A DNA stretch of 64,000 nucleotides from Candidatus Thermoflexus tengchongensis (GTDB lineage: Bacteria; Chloroflexota; Anaerolineae; Thermoflexales; Thermoflexaceae). The position numbers were made by a program, and so were the translations under genes. Each line of letters starts with the position of its first letter. Position 1 is the stretch's first letter. The stretch spans positions 124,001 through 188,000 of the forward strand of contig JAEVEX010000044.1 in assembly GCA_016842085.1 (NCBI GenBank), read 5' to 3'. The notes beneath the pieces were generated by a model. It saw only the letters and a program-made list of their open reading frames with translations. It had not been told where the DNA came from and searched no databases. Of this stretch, positions 18,953 to 27,221 are shown piece by piece.

Positions 18953-19408
18953 TTAACTGTCCATAATCCATCGATCCACATCCCGCGAATAGGAGAGGAT
19001 CTCATCCTCCCGGAAGAACAGTGCGATCTCGAACGCCGCCGTCTCCGGCCCATCCGATCCGTGGACCAGGTTGCGCCCGATGGTGAGGCCGAAATCCGCC
19101 CGGATCGTCCCGGGCTCCGCTTTCGCAGGATCGGTCGCGCCCATGGTCTTCCGCACCACTTCGATCGCCTGGGGGCCCTCCACGACCATCGCCACCACCG
19201 GCCCGGAGGTGATGTAACGCACCAGGCTCTCGTAAAAGGGCTTGCCCTGATGAACCGCATAATGGCGCGCGGCCAGCTCCGGGGAGATCTGCAGCATCTT
19301 CATGGCCACGATCTTCAACCCGCGACGCTCCAGCCGGGAGATGATCTCTCCGATCAGCCCCCGCTGAACTCCATCCGGTTTGATCAGCACCAGCGTTCGC
19401 TCCACCAT
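18953..19408 (-). CDS. ndk: Nucleoside diphosphate kinase
   Basis: Ndk balances NTP pools by transferring the gamma-phosphate between nucleotides through a phosphohistidine. The 151-residue protein has the canonical start [20 protein letters not shown] and the active-site motif NLVHGSD with His116. Length is standard. ATG 19408 follows GGGAGG. It is monocistronic, with its own promoter (TATAAT at 19446-19441) and a hairpin at its 3' end. Confidence 0.97.
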   Translation of the reverse strand: MVERTLVLIKPDGVQRGLIGEIISRLERRGLKIVAMKMLQISPELAARHYAVHQGKPFYESLVRYITSGPVVAMVVEGPQAIEVVRKTMGATDPAKAEPGTIRADFGLTIGRNLVHGSDGPETAAFEIALFFREDEILSYSRDVDRWIMDS

Positions 19409-19440
19409 CGGCCTCCCGAAGCAGGATTCACAGAGATGAA

Positions 19441-19469
19441 ATTATAGTGCGGTGGGAAGAGAAGAGAAA
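19441..19469 (-). promoter_or_regulatory. Promoter of ndk
   Basis: On the minus strand TTTCTC (19469-19464), a 17-bp spacer and a consensus TATAAT (19446-19441) stand about 33 bp upstream of the ndk ATG. Confidence 0.5.
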
Positions 19470-19515
19470 CGAGGGCGAATTCGCCCGAGGTCCCCCGGTT
19501 ACGCCCGGCCACAGT

Positions 19516-19544
19516 TTGCCAGCCTGTTCCCCCCGACGTAAAAT
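19516..19544 (+). promoter_or_regulatory. Promoter of the S1-domain gene
   Basis: TTGCCA (19516-19521), a 17-bp spacer and TAAAAT (19539-19544) form the best two-part sigma-70-type promoter in the window, about 60 bp upstream of the S1 gene. Confidence 0.6.
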
Positions 19545-19602
19545 TGTGAAAGCAAGCACGGATCATCCTCCCAGATCACTCGCAAGGAGGGGGTAAGCCG
19601 CC

Positions 19603-20583
19603 ATGGAAACGAGCCCTGGGATCCTGGAACAGCATGAGGAGGCAGAGAGCACAGTCAAAGTCCCCCTTCGATCTCTTCGTCCGAAAATGCAGGTGGAAGG
19701 AGTCGTCATCGCCATCACCCCCGCAGGCGCTTTCATCGACATCGGCTCCGAGATCCCTGGCTTCATCCATATCTCCCAGCTGAGTCCACAACCGGTCCTC
19801 CGAGTCTCCGATGTGCTCAAACCCGGCGATCGGGTGACCGCCTGGGTGAAGCAGGTCAACCGGAAGAAAAACCTGCTGAGCCTCACGATGATCCGCCCGG
19901 CGGCCTATGGCTGGGGGCAGTTGAAGCCCGGCCGGGAGTTCACCGGCCGGATCACGCGGGTAGAGCCGGGCGGCGTGTATGTGGACATCGACGCGCCGGT
20001 GGAGGGATTCGTTCCGGCTTCCCAGATCCGCCGGGAGGGCCGGGTGGATCCCACCGGGTTGTTCCAGGTGGGCGATGAGGTGAAAGTCTGGGTGATCAGC
20101 GCCAGCCGTCGCGAGCGCCGCCTGCGCCTCACGATGATCCCGCCGCCTTCTGTGAAGTGGGAGGACCTCAAGGTTGGCGAGCTGATCCGCGGCAAAGTGA
20201 CCCGGGTGGAGAAGTTCGGCGCCTTTGTGGACATTGGCGCCGAGCGGGATGCCCTTATCCACATCAGCGAGTTCGGCGTGCGCAATCTGAAGGATCCCTC
20301 GGAAGTGCTCCAGGAGGGCCAGGAGATCGAGGCCCGCATTATCCTGGTGGATCCCGAGAAAAAGCAGATCCGCCTCAGCCTCCGGGGGCTTCTCCATATC
20401 AAAGAAGTGGAGCCCGAACCGCCTATCCAGAAAGCGGTTCCCTCCCCATCGGCCCCCGCCCCGGAAGCCGAGCCCGCCGAGGAGGAGCTTACGGTCATGG
20501 CCTACGCCCTGAAGCGGGCCCTGGAGGAAGCCCGGGCCCGCGGCCGATCCATCCCTCCTCTGGAATCGCTATCCACGAATTAA
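19603..20583 (+). CDS. Three-S1-repeat RNA-binding protein (RpsA-like)
   Basis: The 326-residue protein carries three S1 OB-fold repeats at about residues 27-98, 108-182 and 192-263. Each shows the GxVxxxxxxGAFVDIG...GFIHISQ pattern, for example ITPAGAFIDIGSEIPGFIH and VEKFGAFVDIGAERDALIH. The ~60-residue C-terminus is Pro/Ala/Glu-rich with a basic helix. Proteins of this layout act as short ribosomal protein S1 homologues, helping mRNA bind the 30S subunit, or as related RNA-binding factors. AGGAGGGGG stands 10 nt before the ATG. The gene is alone, with its own promoter at 19516-19544 and a large hairpin downstream. Whether it is the functional S1 depends on the rest of the genome. Confidence 0.85.
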   Translation: METSPGILEQHEEAESTVKVPLRSLRPKMQVEGVVIAITPAGAFIDIGSEIPGFIHISQLSPQPVLRVSDVLKPGDRVTAWVKQVNRKKNLLSLTMIRPAAYGWGQLKPGREFTGRITRVEPGGVYVDIDAPVEGFVPASQIRREGRVDPTGLFQVGDEVKVWVISASRRERRLRLTMIPPPSVKWEDLKVGELIRGKVTRVEKFGAFVDIGAERDALIHISEFGVRNLKDPSEVLQEGQEIEARIILVDPEKKQIRLSLRGLLHIKEVEPEPPIQKAVPSPSAPAPEAEPAEEELTVMAYALKRALEEARARGRSIPPLESLSTN

Positions 20584-20732
20584 GGCCCTTCCCTCCGGAA
20601 GATTCGAAGCAGGGGATAGGGCTCAAATCCAGAAGGGGGATGGTTTCTTATCCCTGAAGAAAAAGAAGTCCTCAGGGGGAAAATCCATCCGGGCGGATTC
20701 CCGGAACGGATGGGGGCATTTCTCTCTCCGGG

Positions 20733-20770
20733 TTCTGGGGGGTGGCGCGCTGGAATCCCACCCCCCAGAA
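20733..20770. terminator. Long GC-rich hairpin upstream of ParB-like gene
   Basis: Perfect 13-bp arms (TTCTGGGGGGTGG and its complement) flank a 12-nt loop, in the 288-bp gap after the S1 gene and 102 bp before the ParB-like start. It has no T-tract. It may be a terminator, an attenuator or an extragenic palindrome. Confidence 0.5.
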
Positions 20771-20871
20771 GGCTCAAATACCGGTGCCTTGATTGGTCGG
20801 GCCAGAGGCCCAACCCTTGGCTGCTGCCGATTACGCAAGCCCTCCGACCACTTCGGACCGGGAAGGACAGG

Positions 20872-21717
20872 ATGGGAATGCCACATCCCAGGGAGCGCAT
20901 GCCGGTTCTGCGTTTCGTCCCCGTGGAAGACCTGATCCCCCATGAACAGGCGGATCAGGTGCGGACGGGGCCCCTCGTTCAGCGGCTTCAGACCGAAGGG
21001 ATCCTGAAAAACCCTCCGGTGGTGGCGCCGATCCCCGGTGATCCCCGCTATGTGGTGCTCGATGGGGCCAACCGGGTGGAGGCCGCCCGACGCCTGGGGC
21101 TTCCCCATCTGGTCGTGCAGGTGGTGGATTATGAGGATCCCCGCCTGAGGGTCGAAGCCTGGACGCACGTGATCAGCGGCGAGAGCCCGGAGCACTTCTT
21201 CGCCACCGTTCGGGAAATCGAGGGGATCGCCCTGGAGCCCTCGGAATATCTGCATGCCCGGGCGGAACTGGCCCGCCGTCAGGCGCTGGCCTGTCTGATC
21301 TGCCCCCGGGGGGATATCTACCTGGTTCGGGCGGAAGGGGATCTCTACCGCCGGACGGCCCTGCTGAATCTCCTGGTGGATATCTATAAATCCCGTTTTC
21401 GGTTTTATCGGGCCACCACCGACCAGCTGGAGCAGATCCTGCCCGATTACGAGCAGGTGATCGCGGTGGTGGTCTTCCCACGCTATGAGCCGGCGGAGAT
21501 CATCGAGCTGGCCCGTAACGGAGCGCGGCTCCCCGCTGGCATCACCCGCCATATCATCCCCTACCGGGCCCTGCGCATCAACATCCCGCTGGAGATCCTG
21601 GCGGCCCCCCTCTCGCTGGAAGAGAAAAACGCCTGGCTGATGGAATGGTTCCGCCGCAAACTGGCCGGGCGGGAGATCCGCATCTATGAGGAAAGTGTGG
21701 TGATCTTCGATGAGTAA
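20872..21717 (+). CDS. ParB-fold protein resembling SbnI/serine-kinase family
   Basis: The 281-residue protein starts with a ParB/sulfiredoxin-type domain: VLRFVPVEDLIPHEQ, then LVQRLQTEGILKNPPVV, and the nucleotide-binding box VVLDGANRVEAARRLG followed by LVVQVVDYEDPRLRVEAW. This combination is typical of SbnI and of the archaeal free-serine kinase SerK, not of partition ParB, because no DNA-binding HTH follows. The C-terminal ~150 residues (RFRFYRATTDQLEQILPDY, GITRHIIPYRALRINIPLE) also fit that family. Serine phosphorylation or siderophore-linked regulation is possible but not shown by the context. ATG 20872 has GGAAGG 5 nt upstream; ATG 20899 is an alternative. Confidence 0.65.
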   Translation: MGMPHPRERMPVLRFVPVEDLIPHEQADQVRTGPLVQRLQTEGILKNPPVVAPIPGDPRYVVLDGANRVEAARRLGLPHLVVQVVDYEDPRLRVEAWTHVISGESPEHFFATVREIEGIALEPSEYLHARAELARRQALACLICPRGDIYLVRAEGDLYRRTALLNLLVDIYKSRFRFYRATTDQLEQILPDYEQVIAVVVFPRYEPAEIIELARNGARLPAGITRHIIPYRALRINIPLEILAAPLSLEEKNAWLMEWFRRKLAGREIRIYEESVVIFDE

Positions 21718-21741
21718 AAAAAGGCGTTGGGAAAGCTCCCC

Positions 21742-22674
21742 CTATCCGTAGAGGGATGCCTCCTCCAGAATTCGCAGGACCTCCTGCAGATCGGACGGCA
21801 ACGGGGCCTCAAAGGTGATCGGTTCGGAACGGGAGGGCAGACGCACCGTGATCGCCCGGGCGTGGAGGAACAGTCGGGGACAGGGCAAGGGCGTTCGCCG
21901 CCCATAGACCGGATCGCCCACGATCGGATACCCGACATACGCCAGATGCACCCGAATCTGATGCGTGCGCCCGGTCTCCGGATAGACCTCCAGCCACGCG
22001 TAGCGCCCCCACCGCCCCTCATAGGTTTTCAACACCTGATACCGGGTGCGGGCGGGGCGGCCGGTGGGGACCACCGCCATCCGCTTGCGGTAACGGGGGT
22101 CCCGGGCGATCGGCGCTTCAATCACCCCCTCCCGGGGCGGATGCCCGACCACCAGCGCCTCATAGACCTTCCGCACCGTGCGTGCTTTGAACTGCGCCTG
22201 CAGGAAGTGATAGGTCCGCTCGTTCTTGGCGACCAGCAACACCCCCGATGTCTCTTTATCCAGGCGATGCACCAGCCCCGGGCGCAGGACCCCACCCACT
22301 CCCTCCAGATCCGGACAGTGAGCCAGGATGGCATGGATCAGGGTGCCCCGGGTGTGCCCGGCCCCTGGATGCACCACCATCCCTGCCGGCTTGTGGATGA
22401 CCAGCACGTCTTCATCTTCATACAGGATATCCAGCGGGATGGGCTCCGGGATCAGGTCGACCGGTTCCGGAGGGGGGATCTGAACGGTGACCTGATCCCC
22501 CGGGCGGATCCGATGGGCCGGCCGCAGAACCGGCGCCCCATTGACCCATACCTGTCCGCTTTCGATCAACCGCTGAGCTGCGGAACGGGTGAGCTCGGGC
22601 AATCGCATGGCGATCATGCGATCCAGACGATCGCTGGCCTCGGCGATAAAAGTCTCCACCCGCATGGCGATCAT
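21742..22674 (-). CDS. rluD: RluA/RluD-family 23S rRNA pseudouridine synthase
   Basis: The enzyme isomerises uridines to pseudouridine in RNA, most often in 23S rRNA. The 310-residue protein has an N-terminal S4 domain (DRLDRMIAMRLPELTRSAAQ, VWVNGAPV), then the catalytic motif VHRLDKETSG with Asp139, and the C-terminal GRTHQIRVHLAYVGYPIVGD segment, all diagnostic of the RluA family. Length matches RluD. ATG 22674 lies 4 nt after the stop of the chelatase-like gene; ATG 22662 is an alternative. The symbol is given on family similarity; RluC/RluA-type specificity is not excluded. It ends the minus-strand run LLM - chelatase-like - rluD. Confidence 0.88.
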   Translation of the reverse strand: MIAMRVETFIAEASDRLDRMIAMRLPELTRSAAQRLIESGQVWVNGAPVLRPAHRIRPGDQVTVQIPPPEPVDLIPEPIPLDILYEDEDVLVIHKPAGMVVHPGAGHTRGTLIHAILAHCPDLEGVGGVLRPGLVHRLDKETSGVLLVAKNERTYHFLQAQFKARTVRKVYEALVVGHPPREGVIEAPIARDPRYRKRMAVVPTGRPARTRYQVLKTYEGRWGRYAWLEVYPETGRTHQIRVHLAYVGYPIVGDPVYGRRTPLPCPRLFLHARAITVRLPSRSEPITFEAPLPSDLQEVLRILEEASLYG

Positions 22675-22678
22675 TGCT

Positions 22679-23899
22679 CTACCCTGCTTTACGACGCCGG
22701 TTGGATCGACGGTGCCGATTATAGATGATATCCAGGATCTCCCGATCCTCCTTCTCCTGCTGAGCGATGAAGGCAGCGATGAATGCGCTGCGACGCTGGC
22801 GGAGCGCCATCGGGGCGACCGCCTGCAGATCCTCCAGGGTCACCACCTCCCGACCATCGGCAGCGGCATAGGCCCGTGCCGCCTCCAGCAGGGCCACCTC
22901 GGCCCGGCTGGATTCGATGCCCAGCCGGTGGATCCAGCCGATCGCCTCCTGTTCCAGCTCGGGGGGGATCGTCACCCGGGGCAGTCGCTGGCGGGCCTCC
23001 ATGATCTCCGCGGCCGCTGCGGCGGTCTCACTGGCCCATTGCGCCACCAGCGCATAGGGGTTGCTTCGGAAGAGCCGTACCCGACGGTAAACCTCCAGCC
23101 GATCCTGAGGATCGCTCAGGCCGCGCACCACCACCCGCAGCCCGAAGCGATCATGGATCTGGGGCCGCAATGCGCCTTCCTCCGGATTCATGGAAGCAAT
23201 CAGGATCAGGCGGGCGCGATAGGTCGCCGCCAGCGGCCCCCGCCGCACGGTATACCGGCCCAGCGCCGCCGCGTCCAGGATCGCATTCGCGATCTCCGGG
23301 TCCAGGAGGTTGACCTCATCCACATAGAGCACGTTCTGATCCGCCTGAGCCAGAAGCCCACGCCGGATCCTCACTTTGCCCTCCACCGCCGCCTGCTCAT
23401 CGATCCCCCCGATCACATCTTCCAGGCGCGCGTTCAGAGGAAGCTCGATCAGGCGCATGCGATCCGGAGCGGTGATGGGCTCCCCCTGGCCCAGCTTGCG
23501 GGCGCAATCTTTACAAACCGCATGGAAGCCCAGGGTGTAAGCCGCCTCCGGCTCACAACCGTAGGGGCAGAGCGAACGCTCAACCGGTGGAAGCAGGTCC
23601 AGCAGGCCCCGAACGGCGGTCGTTTTGCCGGTCCCCCGCGCGCCCATTAACAACACACCCCCGATGGCCGGGTTGATCAGGGCCAGCACCAGCGCCAGCT
23701 TCATCTCGGTCTGGCCCACGATGGCCAGGAAGGGAAAGCGGACCGCTTCCTCCACTGGCCGGTCGACCGGAGGGCGTGCGCGGAGAACCCGGGCTGCGGG
23801 GCTCTGCTCCTCCAGCAACCGGAGCAGCATGGAGGTCCGCCGGGGCGTCTCCGGCATGGCCTCGGCGCTCAACGACGCGCGCTCAGGATCCTCTCCCAT
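22679..23899 (-). CDS. Magnesium-chelatase subunit I-like AAA+ ATPase with four-cysteine cluster
   Basis: The 406-residue protein is a ChlI/BchI-type AAA+ ATPase: Walker A GARGTGKTT (86-94), an insert with a CxxxC...CxxC array (C111, C115, C129, C132), IELPLNARLEDVIGGID, Walker B-like NVLYVDEVNLLD, and sensor region IASMNPEEGALRPQIHDRF. In (bacterio)chlorophyll synthesis such proteins drive Mg2+ insertion with subunits D and H. No chelatase D/H or other pigment gene is nearby, so a different metal chelatase or a MoxR-like role is equally possible. The first ATG (23899) overlaps the upstream LLM gene by 31 bp; ATG 23857 would remove the overlap. Confidence 0.8.
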   Translation of the reverse strand: MGEDPERASLSAEAMPETPRRTSMLLRLLEEQSPAARVLRARPPVDRPVEEAVRFPFLAIVGQTEMKLALVLALINPAIGGVLLMGARGTGKTTAVRGLLDLLPPVERSLCPYGCEPEAAYTLGFHAVCKDCARKLGQGEPITAPDRMRLIELPLNARLEDVIGGIDEQAAVEGKVRIRRGLLAQADQNVLYVDEVNLLDPEIANAILDAAALGRYTVRRGPLAATYRARLILIASMNPEEGALRPQIHDRFGLRVVVRGLSDPQDRLEVYRRVRLFRSNPYALVAQWASETAAAAAEIMEARQRLPRVTIPPELEQEAIGWIHRLGIESSRAEVALLEAARAYAAADGREVVTLEDLQAVAPMALRQRRSAFIAAFIAQQEKEDREILDIIYNRHRRSNRRRKAG

Positions 23900-24879
23900 A
23901 GGTCCCGATCCTGCAACTGGAAAGGTCGATACAGGATGACCCGATCCAGCAAGCCTTCATAAACGGCCTGCACGCGCTCCCATACGGCTTCCGGCGGGGC
24001 GATGATCGCGAAGGCCTCCAGGATGTCATCCGGGACCTGAGAAGGCATCTCCTCCCAGCGTCCTCGTGCCGCGAGGGCGGAAAGCGTCTCGCCGATCGCC
24101 TCCCATCCGTGCAGCGACCACACCCGACGGTAAGAGGGCGTGGAGCCATAGAAGGCGACCTGGGCGCGGACGAATTCCCGCATCCCCTGCATCTCCGCCT
24201 CATCCCGGCCCGTGATCACAAACACACTGCCGACGATCGTGAGATCCTTCCGGCTCCGGCCGGCCTTCCGCGCCCCCGCTTCGATGGCCGGTAGCAGAAC
24301 CTCCCGCAGGTAACGCGGGGTGTGGAAGGGATGGACGAAGAACCCATCCCCGACCTCCCCGGCCAGACGGGCCAGGGGCGGGTTCACCCCGGCGAGCACA
24401 ATCGGGATCCGAGGATCGGGGATCGGCCCGGGGTCGAAAAAGGGCGACATCAGGGTCAGCTTAAAGAACCGCCCCCGGTAGTTCAGGCGGTTCCCCAGCT
24501 GCCAGCATGCCCAGACCGCACGGATCGCCTCGACGGTCTCCCGAAGTTTCGGAACCGGGGGATCCCACGGCATTCCGAAGCGGCGTTCGATATGCGCCTT
24601 CACCTGAGTGCCCAGGCCGAGGATCACCCGGCCCGGAGCGGCCGCGGCCAGATCCCACGCGGTGTAGGCGATGGCCGTGGGGCTGCGGGCAAAAGCGATG
24701 GCCACGCCCGTCCCCAGGGTGATCTGACGAGTGTGCTCCGCTGCCAGGGCGAGAGGAAGAAATGGATCATGGCGGGTCTCATGGGTCCAGATCCCATCGA
24801 ATCCCAGTGCTTCAGCCTCGCGGGCCAGCGCAGGAACCTCCAGAAGCCGGTCGAAATGCAGATTGGCGTCGAGACGCAT
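23869..24879 (-). CDS. LLM-class (luciferase-like, probably F420-dependent) oxidoreductase
   Basis: The 336-residue protein has the TIM-barrel luciferase-like layout: an early AREAEALGFDGIWTHET motif, LGTGVAIAFARSPTAIAYTAWDL, APGRVILGLGTQVKAHIERRF with the usual flavin phosphate-binding segment, and PIVLAGVNPPLARLAGEVGDG. Members use F420 or FMN to oxidise or reduce small organic substrates; the substrate is not predictable. It resembles the TIGR03617-type subgroup. The start ATG at 24879 is followed by a signature MRLDANLHFD opening. It heads a minus-strand run with the chelatase-like gene and rluD, whose functions do not obviously connect. Confidence 0.85.
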   Translation of the reverse strand: MRLDANLHFDRLLEVPALAREAEALGFDGIWTHETRHDPFLPLALAAEHTRQITLGTGVAIAFARSPTAIAYTAWDLAAAAPGRVILGLGTQVKAHIERRFGMPWDPPVPKLRETVEAIRAVWACWQLGNRLNYRGRFFKLTLMSPFFDPGPIPDPRIPIVLAGVNPPLARLAGEVGDGFFVHPFHTPRYLREVLLPAIEAGARKAGRSRKDLTIVGSVFVITGRDEAEMQGMREFVRAQVAFYGSTPSYRRVWSLHGWEAIGETLSALAARGRWEEMPSQVPDDILEAFAIIAPPEAVWERVQAVYEGLLDRVILYRPFQLQDRDLWERILSARR

Positions 24880-24916
24880 CGTGGAACTCCGCGACGAACC
24901 TTGTGTTTCCCAATTT

Positions 24917-24922
24917 TATAAT
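24917..24922 (+). promoter_or_regulatory. TATAAT -10 box between divergent LLM and PAP2 genes
   Basis: A TATAAT lies 88 bp upstream of the PAP2 start within the AT-rich stretch AATTTTATAAT. The reverse strand offers TATAAA at the same place, so it could also serve the divergent LLM gene. No clear -35 partner. Confidence 0.4.
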
Positions 24923-25009
24923 GGATGGAGCTTCCGCATCCGGGCTTCCTTCGGAAGGGTGCCTTCGGCGCCTCACCAGGATACTTTTTCGCTATAGCGG
25001 CAGCGAGGG

Positions 25010-26050
25010 ATGCGCGCCTATCTTCCCTGGTATCTGGTGATCAGTTACACCGGAGCGGCATGGGCCGCCGCCCTGGGGGTGATCCTCATACGCTGGGGCC
25101 ATGTCTCCGCTTCCCGGCCGCTTCGGATCGGCGGGCTTCTGCTTCTGCTGGGAAGCGGGATCGGGTTCTTCACCGGGGTGCCTGAGATCTGGACCCCCGG
25201 ACCGGCGGGCACCGAGCTCAGTGCGATGACCGGGCTCGCCATCCTGGGGGCGTGGGCGGTCTTCCGGGCCTGGCTGCGGCTTGCCCCTTCCCTTCCTGAG
25301 GAACAGAGGACCCGCCTCCAGAGGCCCCCCCTCCTCTCCCCTTCATCCGGGGAGACCGAGCAGGATGGCATCTGTGCAATCCCTTTCCCCTCGAGGGCCC
25401 GGGATCCAGGAAGGCGTGCGGGCGCTCGCTGGATCCGGTGGGGTATAGGAATCGCCGCGATCCTTGCCGTCTGGAGGTGGGACGTCCCATTGTTTTTCGC
25501 CATGAACCAGTATGCCGGACGGACTCCCGGGATAGACGTGCTGGCGCGTTTGCTGATCAACGACTATGCGGTGCCCACAGCGCTGGCGATGCTGGCCTGG
25601 GCCATGTGGCTGACCGGAGATCCAGCGCGCCAGGCGGCCGTCCTGCGGGCCATCCTGGCGGTCCCCCTGAGCGGCCTGATTCTGGAGGCGATGAACGCCC
25701 TTTACTTCCGCCCCCGTCCCTTCACCGACTATGAGGTGAACCTGTTGTTTTACCATCCCTCGGATTCCTCATTTCCCAGCAACGCCGCCACGGTGGCATG
25801 GGCGATCGCCGTGTCCCTGTGGACCGGCAATCCGAACGTGGGACGGGTGGGGATGCTGCTGGCGGCGGGGATCAGCTGGGCTCGGGTTTATGGCGGAGTG
25901 CATTACCCGCTGGATGTGATCGCGGGAGCATTGCTGGGGGCCGCGCTGAGCCTGGGCGTTGCGCGTTGCTTGCGGGAATGGAGCATAGGGGTGACGCGCC
26001 GGGTTGGACGATATCTGTCGATCCCCGAACCCCCGGGGTATTCGCCCTGA
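25010..26050 (+). CDS. PAP2-superfamily membrane protein with altered catalytic motifs
   Basis: The 346-residue protein has about three hydrophobic helices in its first 90 residues, a polar linker (~90-145), then a PAP2 core with four or five helices. Motif 1 is NALYFRPRPF, with Asn where the conserved Lys is expected. Motif 2 is FPSNAAT, with Ala where the catalytic His of PSxH normally sits. Motif 3, ARVYGGVHYPLD, keeps Arg, His and Asp. PAP2 enzymes remove phosphate from undecaprenyl-pyrophosphate or phosphatidate on the outer side of the membrane. Loss of two key residues suggests changed or weak activity. GGCAGCGAGGG lies upstream of ATG 25010. It is monocistronic and convergent to the sensor kinase. 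Confidence 0.8.
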   Translation: MRAYLPWYLVISYTGAAWAAALGVILIRWGHVSASRPLRIGGLLLLLGSGIGFFTGVPEIWTPGPAGTELSAMTGLAILGAWAVFRAWLRLAPSLPEEQRTRLQRPPLLSPSSGETEQDGICAIPFPSRARDPGRRAGARWIRWGIGIAAILAVWRWDVPLFFAMNQYAGRTPGIDVLARLLINDYAVPTALAMLAWAMWLTGDPARQAAVLRAILAVPLSGLILEAMNALYFRPRPFTDYEVNLLFYHPSDSSFPSNAATVAWAIAVSLWTGNPNVGRVGMLLAAGISWARVYGGVHYPLDVIAGALLGAALSLGVARCLREWSIGVTRRVGRYLSIPEPPGYSP

Positions 26051-26089
26051 TGCGATGGGAAGACCCGAAGGGCTGACAGCGCTGCGGGT

Positions 26090-26120
26090 CGCGGGAAGGG
26101 GAAAGGGGCAAGCTCCCCAT
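26090..26120 (-). repeat. AGCTTGCCC-type intergenic element, copy 3
   Basis: On the minus strand this reads ATGGGGAGCTTGCCCC followed by a CCCCTTCCCGCG block, matching the elements at 7364 and 7514. It lies between the convergent PAP2 and kinase genes. Confidence 0.5.
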
Positions 26121-26186
26121 ACGGCGCGGCCCGGCCTGTATCCAGAATCCATCGGGAACGCACGCCTGACTTCCCCCAGGCCCACT

Positions 26187-27221
26187 TCATGAGGGCAGGA
26201 AAACTGTCACCCGCGTCCCTTTGCCAGGAGCGCTGGTGATGGAGAGCTGCCCCCCCAGCATCTCCACCCATTGACGAATGGATGTCAATCCGATGGTCTT
26301 GCGCCGCGGCGCGTTCGCCAGCGCCTCCTCCACATCGAAGCCCACGCCGTTATCTTCCACCTCCAGGCGAACCCCCTGAGGCTGGAAGGCCAGACGGACC
26401 ACGGCCTGGGAGGCCTGGGCGTGGAGACGCACGTTCGTGAGGAGCTCCTGCACGATACGGAAGAGCGCGGCCTCCTGGTAAGCCGCCAGCCGGCGCTCTT
26501 CCCCGCTGATCTGCAGGGTGAGGGAGAACTTGACCTTATCCTTCAAAGCTTCCACATAGCGCCGCACGGTGGGGATCAGACCCAGGTCATCCAGGCTCAT
26601 CGGGCGGATGTCAAACAGGAACTCCCGCATGCGCTGGAAGGTCTCGACGACGGCGCTTTTCAGGGCGGCGAGCTCCGCCTTTGCCCGCTCCGGGTCCCGC
26701 TGGAAGAGCCGCTCGCAGATCTCCGCCTGCAACACCAGATTGGTCAACGCCTGGGCGGGCCCATCGTGGAGCTGCCGGACCAGCCGCTGGCGTTCCTGCT
26801 CCTGGGCTTCAAAGAGGCGGACAATCAGGCTGGACTCCAGGGCGGGGCGAGAGGTGGAGCTCTCCTCCTGAACCGTGGCCAGTATGGAGAGGATGCGATC
26901 CAGGGTTTCCCGATAACGCTGAAGCTGGGCCTCCAGGCCCTGAAATTTCTCCAGCTGCCCTCGCATCAGCCACAGCCGTTTCTGGACATCCATTGCGGAT
27001 TGATAAGCCTCGATGATCTCCGCGGGCGGGATGCTCTCCGGGCGGCTTTCCATCTGCTTGATCTGATTCGTTAGATGCAGGCTGCGCTGGGCCAGCCGCT
27101 CGACATCAGCGGAGGTCTGCCGGATCAACGCCTGCAGCTCCGATAGCTGTCGTTGAACCGCCTCCTGCTCCTCACGGCAGTAATTCGCCAGGTCCTGCAG
27201 GGGTGTGGTCTGACCGGTCAC
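26187..27221 (-). CDS. DegS/NarX-type two-component sensor histidine kinase
   Basis: The 344-residue cytoplasmic kinase has an N-terminal coiled coil (~15-115), a HisKA_3 dimerisation region with phospho-accepting His152 in RQLHDGPAQALT, and a HATPase_c domain (ELLTNVRLHA N-box, VEDNGVGFD G1, IGLTSIRQWVEMLGG). There is no membrane segment or sensor domain, as in B. subtilis DegS, so it probably senses a cytoplasmic signal or partner. Its start overlaps the response-regulator stop by 4 bp (ATGA), so the pair is translationally coupled and surely works together. Confidence 0.9.
   Translation of the reverse strand: MTGQTTPLQDLANYCREEQEAVQRQLSELQALIRQTSADVERLAQRSLHLTNQIKQMESRPESIPPAEIIEAYQSAMDVQKRLWLMRGQLEKFQGLEAQLQRYRETLDRILSILATVQEESSTSRPALESSLIVRLFEAQEQERQRLVRQLHDGPAQALTNLVLQAEICERLFQRDPERAKAELAALKSAVVETFQRMREFLFDIRPMSLDDLGLIPTVRRYVEALKDKVKFSLTLQISGEERRLAAYQEAALFRIVQELLTNVRLHAQASQAVVRLAFQPQGVRLEVEDNGVGFDVEEALANAPRRKTIGLTSIRQWVEMLGGQLSITSAPGKGTRVTVFLPS

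Noticed and set aside
15840-21717. ParABS partition system made of the ParA gene and the ParB-like gene at 20872
   Set aside because: The genes are 4 kb apart with unrelated genes between, and the ParB-fold protein lacks the HTH and looks like the SbnI/serine-kinase group; no parS-like 16-mer was noticed.
22679-24879. Bacteriochlorophyll synthesis cluster
   Set aside because: Only one chelatase-I-like gene is present, with no other pigment gene around it.
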